64,000 nucleotides of DNA. Source: DASXUL01 sp036504855 (GTDB lineage Bacteria; Armatimonadota; DTGP01; JAKQQT01). The first letter of the stretch is position 1, and every line of letters begins with the position of its first letter. The stretch spans positions 14,072 to 78,071 of the forward strand of contig DASXUL010000109.1 of assembly GCA_036504855.1 (NCBI GenBank), given 5' to 3'. A program made the translations under genes and the position numbers. Positions 1 through 8,234 of this stretch are shown piece by piece. Below the pieces are notes generated by a model, which ran no database searches, was not told where the DNA came from, and saw nothing but the letters and a program-made list of their open reading frames with translations.

Positions 1-159
1 GTCTCCTCCGGTCAGCAGCGCATCCGCGGTGGCCACAGTGAGCACGGAATCGTCCGTGAACTCGCTCCCCCGCGAGAACAGCGGAAACCGCGTGGACTTC
101 GTGCCCCGATCGAACTCATACGGCGCCCCGATCATATCCCCCGCAATGGCCCCCAGCAT
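1..159 (-). CDS. ADP-ribosylglycohydrolase (DraG-like), N-terminal part, cut by window edge
   Basis: Only the first 53 codons are visible; the gene runs off the left edge. The ATG at 159 is preceded by AAGGAGG about 5 bases upstream. Reading inward, GAIAGDMIGAPYEF (residues 3-16) and FTDDSVL (34-40) are the first conserved blocks of the ADP-ribosylglycohydrolase (DraG/ARH) fold; T35, D36 and D37 match the residues that bind the dinuclear magnesium centre. Such enzymes remove ADP-ribose from modified protein side chains or related small molecules. The gene starts 28 bases after the stop of the preceding gene on the same strand, so the two are probably cotranscribed. The target cannot be told from this fragment. 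Confidence 0.85.
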   Translation of the reverse strand, partial: MLGAIAGDMIGAPYEFDRGTKSTRFPLFSRGSEFTDDSVLTVATADALLTGGD

Positions 160-187
160 TCCGGCCTCCTTCAGTTACGCGCCTGGA

Positions 188-964
188 TCAGAACCCGGGC
201 GGAAAGTCCCGGTCCACCGGCGTGAGATCGCCGGTGTTGAACCCGAACCCTTCCACGTACCGGGTGAAAGCGTTCTGTTGCATCCCCGCGAGGATGGCTT
301 CCGGGCCCAGCCATTCCCGCAGCTCCGCCACGGACGGGTCATGCGGAGTGAATACCCCCAGGAAGTCGCCTTCCCAACTGATGTTCACGATCTCCACCGA
401 ATCCTGAGAGGGGGACGGCGACCCGGGGATCAGCCATTCCTCCGTGACGCCGGGCCACTCGTTCCAGCGGTTCCTGATGTGTTCGCCCGCGGGATCGCCC
501 GGCGGGAACCAGTCCAGATGGAAGGGCTCCGGAACGCCATCCGGCGCGAAACCCCTCAGTTTGGAGAGCGTCTCCGCGCAAGAGAGACCGAGCGCATATC
601 CCGGCCCGGGGTCGACGCGGCATAGCTTGAGCTGCCGTGACGAGCCGGCTGAGGCGCCGGGTTCCGCCTGGCGGGCGTCGAGATGCCCCATGCAGGCGTA
701 CACTCCCGCCGCGCCGGCTGTGAGCCTGGCGAGGATGGCGGTCAGGTCGCCGAAGGAGAGTTCAATGCCGGCATGCACGCCGCAGTCCTCCTTGGCCCGC
801 GCCCAGTCGGAGATGCCGCGGATCCCATGGTCGCCGTACTCGTAGATGTTGGTCAGGCAGGCGGCGACCTTGCGGCGGCCGGCGCCGGGGAGCCCGAAGG
901 CCGCCCAATCGGTTTCCACCCATCCATCGTCCGGGACGATGCAGAGCATATCCGGCTTTCGCAT
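188..964 (-). CDS. Hypothetical protein, likely cotranscribed with a DraG-like gene
   Basis: A 258-residue cytoplasmic protein with no signal peptide or membrane segment. The ATG at 964 was chosen because AGGAGG lies 6 bases upstream; a longer reading to 1033 adds an arginine-rich extension with no ribosome-binding site. I do not recognise the family. The N-terminal half has a WVETDW motif, and the C-terminal half is acidic and tryptophan-rich. It lies 28 bases upstream of the ADP-ribosylglycohydrolase gene, which suggests a shared job in ADP-ribose turnover, but that is inference from position only. Confidence 0.7.
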   Translation of the reverse strand: MRKPDMLCIVPDDGWVETDWAAFGLPGAGRRKVAACLTNIYEYGDHGIRGISDWARAKEDCGVHAGIELSFGDLTAILARLTAGAAGVYACMGHLDARQAEPGASAGSSRQLKLCRVDPGPGYALGLSCAETLSKLRGFAPDGVPEPFHLDWFPPGDPAGEHIRNRWNEWPGVTEEWLIPGSPSPSQDSVEIVNISWEGDFLGVFTPHDPSVAELREWLGPEAILAGMQQNAFTRYVEGFGFNTGDLTPVDRDFPPGF

Positions 965-1061
965 CGCATGCCTCCTGCAAGCAGTATGGCCGCATGGCGA
1001 AAGGCCGCGGCGAGTGATCGGCGCCGGGGCCATGCCGCGTGGCTTTCGTTCGGGCAGGCGG

Positions 1062-2468
1062 TTATTGCAGCCCGTAGGCCTGGCGGGCGAAGGCGACGGC
1101 GTCCAGCAGGTTCACCGATGGGCCGCCGCCATCGGGCGCGGCGTTCAGGCGGTCGGACTCGCCGGGAAGCGGGGTTGCCAATCCGCCGGCGATGCGAAGC
1201 GCTCGCGCCGCCGACCAGAGCGGCGGGTAAAGCGGCGGCGAGGACTCATAGGCGCCCATGTCCACGTGTGCGCCTTGGATGCGGGGGAGGCCGTCTTTGT
1301 CGATGTCGCCCGGCCCCACCGCCGTATCACTTCCGGCGTCGATGCAGGGCGATCCCACGCGCAGATGGTAATCGCCGGCCGCCGCATCAACGAAGCGAGG
1401 GTCGGCGCTGATGTTGCCGTTCTGCCCCAGCAGCGTCGCCGGGTTTGTTTCCGCCGTCGTGTTGCCATAGAAATCGTTGTGGTCGATAGCCGCGTCGTTG
1501 GCGTAGTCCGCGGCGACGCCGATGTCGTTGTACGCGCTGATGTTGTTGGTGACCCGGCTTCCGGCCGCCGAGCCGTAGAAGTAGATGCCCGGCAGGTTCG
1601 AGCCGACGACTGTGTTGTTTTCGATCAGCGCCGTGGCGTAGAAGAGCGCGATGTTTCCGCCGGGCAGCGTCAGGGGGCCGGCCGCGCGGTTGTTGGCCAC
1701 CACATTGTCGCGAATCAGATAGCCGTCGGCCTCGAAAGCGGCGATGCCGCAGACGCCGTTGCCGCGGATGTCGTTGCCCTCGATATCGGCCGGGCACTCC
1801 CAGAGGACGATGCCGGCCCCTGTCTTGGAGTCGGTGGCGTTCAGGCTGTTGCCGGTGATCGAGTTCCGGGCCACCGTGACGCGGCTCTGGTACGTCAGGC
1901 GCACGCCCGCCCCAACGTTATCTGAGATAACGTTTCCCGTGATCGCGGCGCCGGAGTACTCGCAGACGACGCCGATCCCGTCATTGGCGGTGACGACATT
2001 ATTGGAGATCGTCGGCAGCGCGCGCTGGCACCAGATGCCGGCGGCCCGATATTCGGGCGATTTTGAGAAACCATTGCGAATGGTGAATCCGTCGATGACG
2101 ATGCCCTGGGCGCCGCCCGATACGCTCAGCACGATGCCGGCCCTGGCCCCGTCCAGCGTGGTTGGGTGTTTGGCCGGATCCCGCTGAGCGCGGGCGGTCT
2201 CGGTTCCGGCGAATCCGCCGTAGAGCGAGACATCGGCCGGGAGCGTGAAGGTTCCGGTATAGGTTCCGGCGGCCACCCACACTTCGTCGCCGGCCCTGGC
2301 GGCGGCGAGGGCGGCGGTGAGAGTGGTGAAGGCGGCGCTCCAGGAAGCGCCGGTTTGGCCGGGCTCCGGAGCGCGCGCGTCTACATAGACCGTTGCGGCG
2401 TGCACGCAGGGTTGCACGCAGAGGAGGATGCCCAGGAAGCGCAGCCGCGATCTTCGCAGATGGAACAT
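1062..2468 (-). CDS. Secreted right-handed parallel beta-helix protein with dockerin-like tail
   Basis: A 468-residue protein with an N-terminal signal peptide ending near ACVHA (about residue 24). It is followed by a module starting VYVDARAP, with a SWSAAFTTL block and DEVWVAAGTY, then parallel beta-helix turns rich in N-x-I/V-x-x-N repeats and closing with SPCIDAGSD and VDMGAYE. This pattern is typical of DUF1565/beta-helix carbohydrate-active or adhesive proteins. The last 60 residues (LRIAGGL, then VNLLDAVAFARQAYGL) resemble a dockerin half-repeat. GGGAGGG sits 6 bases before the ATG. Two paralogues, at 2640-5774 and 23216-25981, share the architecture. The substrate is unknown; the call could equally be pectate lyase-like or a structural surface protein. 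Confidence 0.85.
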   Translation of the reverse strand: MFHLRRSRLRFLGILLCVQPCVHAATVYVDARAPEPGQTGASWSAAFTTLTAALAAARAGDEVWVAAGTYTGTFTLPADVSLYGGFAGTETARAQRDPAKHPTTLDGARAGIVLSVSGGAQGIVIDGFTIRNGFSKSPEYRAAGIWCQRALPTISNNVVTANDGIGVVCEYSGAAITGNVISDNVGAGVRLTYQSRVTVARNSITGNSLNATDSKTGAGIVLWECPADIEGNDIRGNGVCGIAAFEADGYLIRDNVVANNRAAGPLTLPGGNIALFYATALIENNTVVGSNLPGIYFYGSAAGSRVTNNISAYNDIGVAADYANDAAIDHNDFYGNTTAETNPATLLGQNGNISADPRFVDAAAGDYHLRVGSPCIDAGSDTAVGPGDIDKDGLPRIQGAHVDMGAYESSPPLYPPLWSAARALRIAGGLATPLPGESDRLNAAPDGGGPSVNLLDAVAFARQAYGLQ

Positions 2469-2639
2469 GATGCCCTCCCGTTGATATACGAATCCAACTC
2501 ATGACGGCTGGAAACCGGCGATTGTTCCCTGCCGGCACGCCCTGAAGCGGCGCGCCCGCCGCAGCCAGCGCCGATGTTATACTCATGACAAGCAAACCTC
2601 TGCGCGCCGCAACAGCCCCTAACAACGAAGGACTACGAC

Positions 2640-5600
2640 ATGCAACGTACCGCCTCCACCGCTTCCCTCCGCGCGATCCCCCGCGCGCTCGTGCTCCTGG
2701 CCTTCCTTGCCGCCTCCTCCGCCGGCTGGAGCCGAGTGGTGTATGTGAACAAGAATGCGCTGGGTTCCGTGCACGACGGAGCCGCCTGGTCCACGGCCTA
2801 CCTCACCGTACAGGCAGGCATTGACGCAGCCGCCAACGGCGACGACGTGTGGGTGGCGGCCCCAAAGCCAGCGGCCGATGCATATGTGGAAAGCGTGGTC
2901 CTCAAGGCGTCCGTTCACCTGTACGGCGGTTTCAGCGGTACAGAGATGAGCAGGAACCAGCGGAACTGGACGGCCAACGTCACGGAGTTGAGGTCCGCCA
3001 CCATGGACAGCTCGATTGTCGTCTGGACGGAGGGGCCAGGGTGCATCCTGGATGGGTTCGCCATCTCTCATGGCGATGTGGGCGTTCGCCTGTTCGGGTC
3101 AACACGGATAGCCAACTGCACGATTCGCGCCGCCAGGATGGCTGTCTGCGCCTATACCGGTGACACGGCCGTCGTCAACTCCTTCATCTCGCATTGCACG
3201 ATTGGCATCGGCGGGTACGAGGACGCCACCGTGGCTGTCTCGAATTGCGAGATCAACGGGTGCGGATACGGGCTGCAAACGCCGATCACCCGGACTTCCA
3301 TTACAAACTGCTCGATCACCGGCAATCAGTGTGGAGTACAAGTCGCAAACGCCATCGTGACCATCGCAAACAGCCTTGTGGGCTTCAATGGGACGGGCAT
3401 CGAGCAAACATGGACCATTGAGCCGGTGCGGTTGTCGCACAACAATGTCTATGGCAACTCCGTGGCCAACTATTCGGGAGTGGCGGATCCAACCGGAGCC
3501 AGCGGCAACATCAGCCAGGATCCCAGGCTTTCCAACCCGTACCACGATATCCACATCCAGCCGGGCTCGCCCTGCATCAATGCCGGAGATGACTTACAGG
3601 TCATGCCAGGGTGGACCGACCGTGACGGTCAGCCTCGCGTGCAGGGCGGCCACGTGGACATAGGCGCAGACGAGAGCGATGGCTCCGTGTGGACCGTGCC
3701 CTCCCGCTCGTGGCGCGTCTCTCCCGCGGGCGATGACCGCAACGACGGATTGACCTGGAGAACGGCGAAGCGAACGTTGGGCGCGGCTCTGTCGGCAGCT
3801 CAGGGCACGGACGAGCTGTGGGTCGTGAAAGGTTCCTATTCAGAGAGTATCGAGCTGCCGGCCGGCGTGGCCGTTTTCGGCGGCTTCACGGGAACTGAGA
3901 CAAAGAGAGACCAGCGGGATTGGGCAAAGAATGTTTCAGCGCTGGGAGGCGGCGGAACCGATTTCGATACCGTGGTTGCCGCGCCGTACCTGGGCGCTGC
4001 TCTCGATGGCTTCGCCATCTCCAAAGGCGGATCCGGGGTCGTTGTGGGCGGCACAACTACAATCGCTCATTGCCGGATCAGCGACGCCGTCTCCTACGGA
4101 GTCAACGTGGACGCGTTGGGTCGAGCCACGATCAGCGACTGCACAATCAGCCGCACCGGGACGGGGGTGAACCTGCCCGCCGGAACGGCGACCCTGACCG
4201 GCTGCACGATCACGAGAACCGATGACGGCGTGAGCCTGACAGGCGGAACGGCGTTGGTCTCGAATTGCACCGTAAGTTGCACGCTGAGGGGTGTCTACGG
4301 ATACTCGGGAACGGCATCTCTTGCCAATTGCACAATCAGCGGCAACGGGTGCGGGGTGTATCTCTGGACCCACGTTGCCTGGTCCCTTGCAAACTGCATC
4401 GTGGCCGGGAATGGAACCGGCATCCGCCGCGCGGACGAGAGCCAATCCCTGACACTATCTCACAACGACGTCTATGGCAATGCCGGCTCCAACTACACGG
4501 GGATCGCCGACCCAACCGGCGAGAACGGCAATATCAGCCAGGACCCTAGGCTATCCAATTCCTTCCACGACCTCCATATTCAGCCGGGGTCACCCTGCAT
4601 AGACTCGGGAGATGACGCAATGGTTCAGGCCGGCTCCGCCGATATGGACGGTCAGCCCCGTGTCCAAGGCAGCCATGTGGACATCGGCGCCGACGAGAGC
4701 GACGGCGCCGCCTGGGCGGTTCCTCCCCGCGTCTGGCATGTGTCGATGGCTGGCGATGACGTCAACGACGGCCTCTCCTGGGCCACCGCCAAGCGCAGCC
4801 TCTCGAGGGCCCTGGACGTCGCGGAGGGCGCCGATGAGGTCTGGGTGGCGCGCGGACTCTACGTCGACAAACCCATTGCAGCCGTGCCGGTGGCCCTCTA
4901 TGGGGGCTTCGAAGGCGGCGAGGCGCGCCGAAGCCAGCGGAACTGGACGGCGAACCTCACGGAGATTCGCGGGGATACGACGTACAACTCGTCGGCCGTC
5001 ACGCTGCGGTTCCCGGGCGTCATCCTGGATGGCTTTGCTGTGACCAATGGCTACTTCGGCGTGACCACGAAGAACGCCGCCACCATCAGCCACTGCCGGA
5101 TCAGCGGCAACGTCGTTGGCGTCGCTGCCCAAGGCGAAGGCACAAGGGTCCGTAACTGCGCGGTGGTGGGCAATGGGACGGGCGTTTGGCTCGCCAGTCC
5201 ATCTGAAATCGTCAATTGCACTTTTGCCGGCGGATCTGCCGATGCCGCTGATCTGTCTGTCAGTGGCTCTACACTCACCAACTGCGCCATTGCGTCCAAC
5301 GCATGGGGGTTCTACGCGTTCTCATCCAGAATCGCTTGGACAGCGTCGTACTGCAATGTGTTCGGGAACTCGGCGGCGAACTTCTACGGCGTTACAGACC
5401 CGACGGGCACGAACGGCAACATCAGCGTTGATCCCCTGTTCGTGAACGCCAGTGTTGGCGACTATCGCCTGCTGACGGGCTCGCCCTGCGTCGACGCGGG
5501 CGATGACGCCGTTTTCGGGCTCGGAGAGGTGGATCTGGACGGAAAGCCCAGGAAGATGGGCGCGCATGTGGACATCGGCTGCTATGAGTTCGCGCCGTCC

Positions 5601-5774
5601 GCCGCGTATGCCCTGGGCGACGCCGTGAGCATCCTGAAGGTCGCGGCCGGGATCCAGGCCGCTTCGTCCGACGCGCTGACGCGTCTGAACCCGGAAGCGC
5701 CGGTCAACCGCGTGGATATCGTGGATGCCGTGCGCATCATCCGCAAGGTCCAGGGGTTGGACGGCAACCCGTAG
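2640..5774 (+). CDS. Secreted three-module parallel beta-helix protein with dockerin-like tail
   Basis: A 1044-residue protein with a signal peptide (about residues 1-31, ending near SSAGWS). It has three tandem modules of about 330 residues. Each opens with a V-x-x-G-D-D-x-N-D-G-L-x-W or related block plus a DELWVV/DEVWVA motif, contains beta-helix turns with repeated N-C-T/S-I signatures, and closes with SPCI(N/D)(A/S)GDD and HVDIGADE. Modules 1 and 2 are recent duplicates: their closing segments (about 3505-3680 and 4525-4700) are close matches at the DNA level. The C-terminus has two short calcium-loop-like repeats (GDAVSILKVAAG and NRVDIVDAVRIIRKVQGL), as in dockerins. GAAGGA lies 8 bases before the ATG. 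It is divergent from the paralogue at 1062-2468. Confidence 0.85.
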   Translation: MQRTASTASLRAIPRALVLLAFLAASSAGWSRVVYVNKNALGSVHDGAAWSTAYLTVQAGIDAAANGDDVWVAAPKPAADAYVESVVLKASVHLYGGFSGTEMSRNQRNWTANVTELRSATMDSSIVVWTEGPGCILDGFAISHGDVGVRLFGSTRIANCTIRAARMAVCAYTGDTAVVNSFISHCTIGIGGYEDATVAVSNCEINGCGYGLQTPITRTSITNCSITGNQCGVQVANAIVTIANSLVGFNGTGIEQTWTIEPVRLSHNNVYGNSVANYSGVADPTGASGNISQDPRLSNPYHDIHIQPGSPCINAGDDLQVMPGWTDRDGQPRVQGGHVDIGADESDGSVWTVPSRSWRVSPAGDDRNDGLTWRTAKRTLGAALSAAQGTDELWVVKGSYSESIELPAGVAVFGGFTGTETKRDQRDWAKNVSALGGGGTDFDTVVAAPYLGAALDGFAISKGGSGVVVGGTTTIAHCRISDAVSYGVNVDALGRATISDCTISRTGTGVNLPAGTATLTGCTITRTDDGVSLTGGTALVSNCTVSCTLRGVYGYSGTASLANCTISGNGCGVYLWTHVAWSLANCIVAGNGTGIRRADESQSLTLSHNDVYGNAGSNYTGIADPTGENGNISQDPRLSNSFHDLHIQPGSPCIDSGDDAMVQAGSADMDGQPRVQGSHVDIGADESDGAAWAVPPRVWHVSMAGDDVNDGLSWATAKRSLSRALDVAEGADEVWVARGLYVDKPIAAVPVALYGGFEGGEARRSQRNWTANLTEIRGDTTYNSSAVTLRFPGVILDGFAVTNGYFGVTTKNAATISHCRISGNVVGVAAQGEGTRVRNCAVVGNGTGVWLASPSEIVNCTFAGGSADAADLSVSGSTLTNCAIASNAWGFYAFSSRIAWTASYCNVFGNSAANFYGVTDPTGTNGNISVDPLFVNASVGDYRLLTGSPCVDAGDDAVFGLGEVDLDGKPRKMGAHVDIGCYEFAPSAAYALGDAVSILKVAAGIQAASSDALTRLNPEAPVNRVDIVDAVRIIRKVQGLDGNP

Positions 5775-5802
5775 GGTCATGCGGGACCGCCGAGGCAGCC
5801 AA

Positions 5803-5841
5803 ATCGAAGCGGGGGAGCTGGTCTGGCTCCCCCGCTTCGAT
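5803..5841. terminator. Bidirectional hairpin terminator
   Basis: A perfect 16-bp stem (5803-5818 with 5826-5841) with a 7-base loop and a GGGGGAGC/GCTCCCCC core. It sits between the convergent genes ending at 5774 and 5895, so it probably terminates both. AAA precedes it and TCT follows. Confidence 0.8.
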
Positions 5842-5894
5842 CTGCGTGTGCCCTCATGTGGGCGGATGGCTGATGGCGGATCTCCGACAGCTTG

Positions 5895-6182
5895 TCACTG
5901 TTCGGCTGGGGCGTCCTTTACGCCGTGGGGCTCCATGCGGGAGTGGTCGCCGGCGCCCACGGCGAAGGCGAGGTCTTCCAGTACGCCGGCGGCCACGGCC
6001 GCAACGGCGTCGGCGGCGGTCACCTCGGCGCCGGCTGCCACGACCACTTTCCCCTCATCGTCCACAATATCGCGCTGCGCTACGTGACCGATCACATAGC
6101 TGAACTCGGAGTCGGTGCGCTCTTCCTCGTCGGTCATCGGGGAGCTATCTTCAGTCAACTGGCCGGTGGGTTCGGCGTCCAT
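5895..6182 (-). CDS. Small hypothetical protein
   Basis: 95 residues, acidic and soluble. AAAGGAGG lies 7 bases before the ATG at 6182, which supports real translation. The middle (roughly residues 30-72, GHVAQRDIVDDEGKV, then AGAEVTAADAVAA and AAGVLEDLA) resembles the short loop seen in RNA polymerase beta subunits, where D-I-V-D-x-x-G-x-V-x-x-A-G-x-x-V-T recurs. That similarity is from memory and may be only a shared small fold. Function is unknown. It is convergent with the large beta-helix gene across the terminator at 5803-5841. Confidence 0.6.
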   Translation of the reverse strand: MDAEPTGQLTEDSSPMTDEEERTDSEFSYVIGHVAQRDIVDDEGKVVVAAGAEVTAADAVAAVAAGVLEDLAFAVGAGDHSRMEPHGVKDAPAEQ

Positions 6183-6288
6183 GGGGCGCCTCCTTTCAAC
6201 GTGTCGTCAAGGAGATTGTAGGTCCGGCGCCCGCCGGGCAGCCACCGATCCGCGTTGAAACGTGACGCCGCCTCCCCGCGCCGCCCGA

Positions 6289-6861
6289 TTACGCGGCCTT
6301 TGGCGTGGCCTTCTTCGGCTCAATAGGCGGCGTATGCCCGCGGCCCGTCCACCAGATGCCCAGCGCGATGAGCAAGAGGACCGGGATGCCGATGATGCTG
6401 AGCATGGGGCTGGTTGGCGGAGCGGAGACGATGCGAATCGCCCGGTTGCCGCCCTCGATCACCACCGTGGCCCACACGCGGTCGCCCGGCTTGATCTCGC
6501 CAACGCTGCTGTCCTTGCCGTTGCGGGTGCAGTACACGTTCGAGGGCAGGCCGACCTTAATGTCGCCATCGCGCTTCGTGCGGATGGTGGCCTCCGTGCC
6601 GCTGGGGTCCACGCTCAACAGCGTTCCTTCCACGGTTTGAGGGGGGGTCTCCGGCCGGAATGGGTCCTGGGTGAGGGTTGCGCCGTGCGCCCCGCCGGGC
6701 TGCCCCAGCGGGGTGCTGTCGGTCTTGCCCGTGGTAAGGTCGGTCGGCATGGCGGTTGGGGCGGCCGGCGCCGCTGGCCCGGCCGTTCCCCGGCCGCCCG
6801 CCGCAACCAAGCATGCTCCCAGCGCCATCGCGCGCACTACGTTTCGCCATCGGTTCCGCAT
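6289..6861 (-). CDS. Signal-anchored membrane protein with small beta domain
   Basis: 190 residues. The N-terminus has a basic stretch and a hydrophobic segment (about residues 9-22), probably a signal peptide. A proline/alanine-rich linker follows, then a small beta-rich region (about 75-140) with VEGTLLSVDPSG and GEIKPGDRVWATVVIEG that resembles DUF5666/OB-like modules. A single transmembrane helix (about 150-172, SIIGIPVLLLIALGIWW) and a basic tail complete it. The likely topology is an extracytoplasmic beta domain held in the membrane by the C-terminal helix. AGGGGAG precedes the ATG by 5 bases. The divergent sialidase gene begins 142 bases away. Confidence 0.6.
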   Translation of the reverse strand: MRNRWRNVVRAMALGACLVAAGGRGTAGPAAPAAPTAMPTDLTTGKTDSTPLGQPGGAHGATLTQDPFRPETPPQTVEGTLLSVDPSGTEATIRTKRDGDIKVGLPSNVYCTRNGKDSSVGEIKPGDRVWATVVIEGGNRAIRIVSAPPTSPMLSIIGIPVLLLIALGIWWTGRGHTPPIEPKKATPKAA

Positions 6862-7003
6862 CTGTCTCCCCTTCCCTCTTCAGTCTTGCGCCCGATCGCG
6901 ACGGGACGCCATGCGTAACTATATCACGGGCGTTGCTCCTGTGATCTGGCGGGCAGGCCACGGATCCGCGGCGCAGGGCCCCATACTGGCATGGAGGCCA
7001 AAA

Positions 7004-8161
7004 GTGAGCATCGCATTGTGGGCCGCATGGGGCGCGGCGGCGTTGGGGTTGGCGGGGCTGGCGGCGGCCGGGGCATCCGATATGTCCAGAACCACGCTCT
7101 GGAAGGCGGGCGAAAGCGGATACGAAACCTATCGCATCCCCGGCATCGTCGTAACGCCGCGCGGGACGATCCTCGCGTATGCCGCCGCGCGTCGCAGGAT
7201 CGCCGACGGCGACTGGTCCGATACCGATATCGTTATGCGCCGCAGCGAAGACGGCGGCGTCGTATGGCAGCCCTCGCGCCGCATCGCCGGCGCGGGGCGC
7301 GGCGTTACAGCTAACCCCGTTGCCCTTCCCGACCGCCAGACGGGGGCGGTCCACTTCCTCTACCAAACGGGCTACGACCATTGCTTCTACATGCGCAGCG
7401 TCGATGACGGTCGCTCGTTCTCGAAGCCGGTGGATATCACCGGCGTGTTGGAGGGGTTCCGCCCGCGATACGCCTGGACGGTCATCGCGCCCAGCGTGGG
7501 GCACGCGATCCAGTTGCGAAGCGGTCGCCTCCTGGCGCCGATCTGGATGGCGCGCGGCAAGGAGACATCGCCCGGCCGGCGCGAGCACGCTCCGTCGGCC
7601 GTGGCGACTATCTACAGCGACGATCATGGCGATACCTGGAGGCGCGGCGCCATCGTGGCGGAAAACTCGCCGGCGCTGCCGAACCCCAGCGAAACCATGG
7701 CGGTGGAGTTGGCGGACGGGCGCGTGATGGTCAACATGCGCACGACGTCCGCCAGGCATCGTCGCGCCGTCTCCATCAGCCCGGACGGCATCAGCCGCTG
7801 GTCGCCCCCCCGGTTCGACGAGGCGCTTTTCGACCCGATCTGCGCCGCCAGCGTCGTGCGCTACACCTCCGCCCCGCGAGACGCCAAGAACCGGCTTCTG
7901 TTCTCGAACCCAGACAGTGAACCGCTTCCAGACAGCGCGAAGAGCGGCTACCGCCTGCGTCGCCGCCTTACCCTGCGCCTGAGCGAGGATGACGGGGAGA
8001 CCTGGCCCGTTGAGCGCGTCATCGAGCCTGGGAGCGCCGGCTATAGCGACCTTGCCGTCGGCCCAAACGGGGCGATCTCCTGCATCTACGAAGCCGCCTT
8101 GAAGCCTGGCAGCCGCGCCAGCAGCGTGGTTTTTCGCGGAGTGCCAGGCTTCGCGCGCTGA
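7004..8161 (+). CDS. Exo-alpha-sialidase (neuraminidase), BNR/Asp-box family
   Basis: 385 residues from a GTG at 7004, preceded by GGAGG 7 bases upstream; the start leaves a clean hydrophobic signal sequence (about residues 3-24). The YRIPG motif carries the first arginine of the sialidase triad, and four Asp-boxes of the type S-x-D-x-G-x-(T/V)-W/F are visible (SEDGGVVW, SVDDGRSF, SDDHGDTW, SEDDGETW). An internal SETMAVELADGR and a late GYSDLAV supply the usual acidic residue and the tyrosine nucleophile region. It should hydrolyse terminal sialic acids or related glycosides outside the cytoplasm. No sialic acid transport or catabolic genes are nearby, so it may act as a scavenging enzyme or on a related sugar. 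Confidence 0.88.
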   Translation: MSIALWAAWGAAALGLAGLAAAGASDMSRTTLWKAGESGYETYRIPGIVVTPRGTILAYAAARRRIADGDWSDTDIVMRRSEDGGVVWQPSRRIAGAGRGVTANPVALPDRQTGAVHFLYQTGYDHCFYMRSVDDGRSFSKPVDITGVLEGFRPRYAWTVIAPSVGHAIQLRSGRLLAPIWMARGKETSPGRREHAPSAVATIYSDDHGDTWRRGAIVAENSPALPNPSETMAVELADGRVMVNMRTTSARHRRAVSISPDGISRWSPPRFDEALFDPICAASVVRYTSAPRDAKNRLLFSNPDSEPLPDSAKSGYRLRRRLTLRLSEDDGETWPVERVIEPGSAGYSDLAVGPNGAISCIYEAALKPGSRASSVVFRGVPGFAR

Positions 8162-8234
8162 GGGGAATGCCGTTCCGGCGCCCTCCTTCGTTTAGCATCC
8201 CCAACCGGCGGGCATCCCTCCAGGCGGAGGGTAA

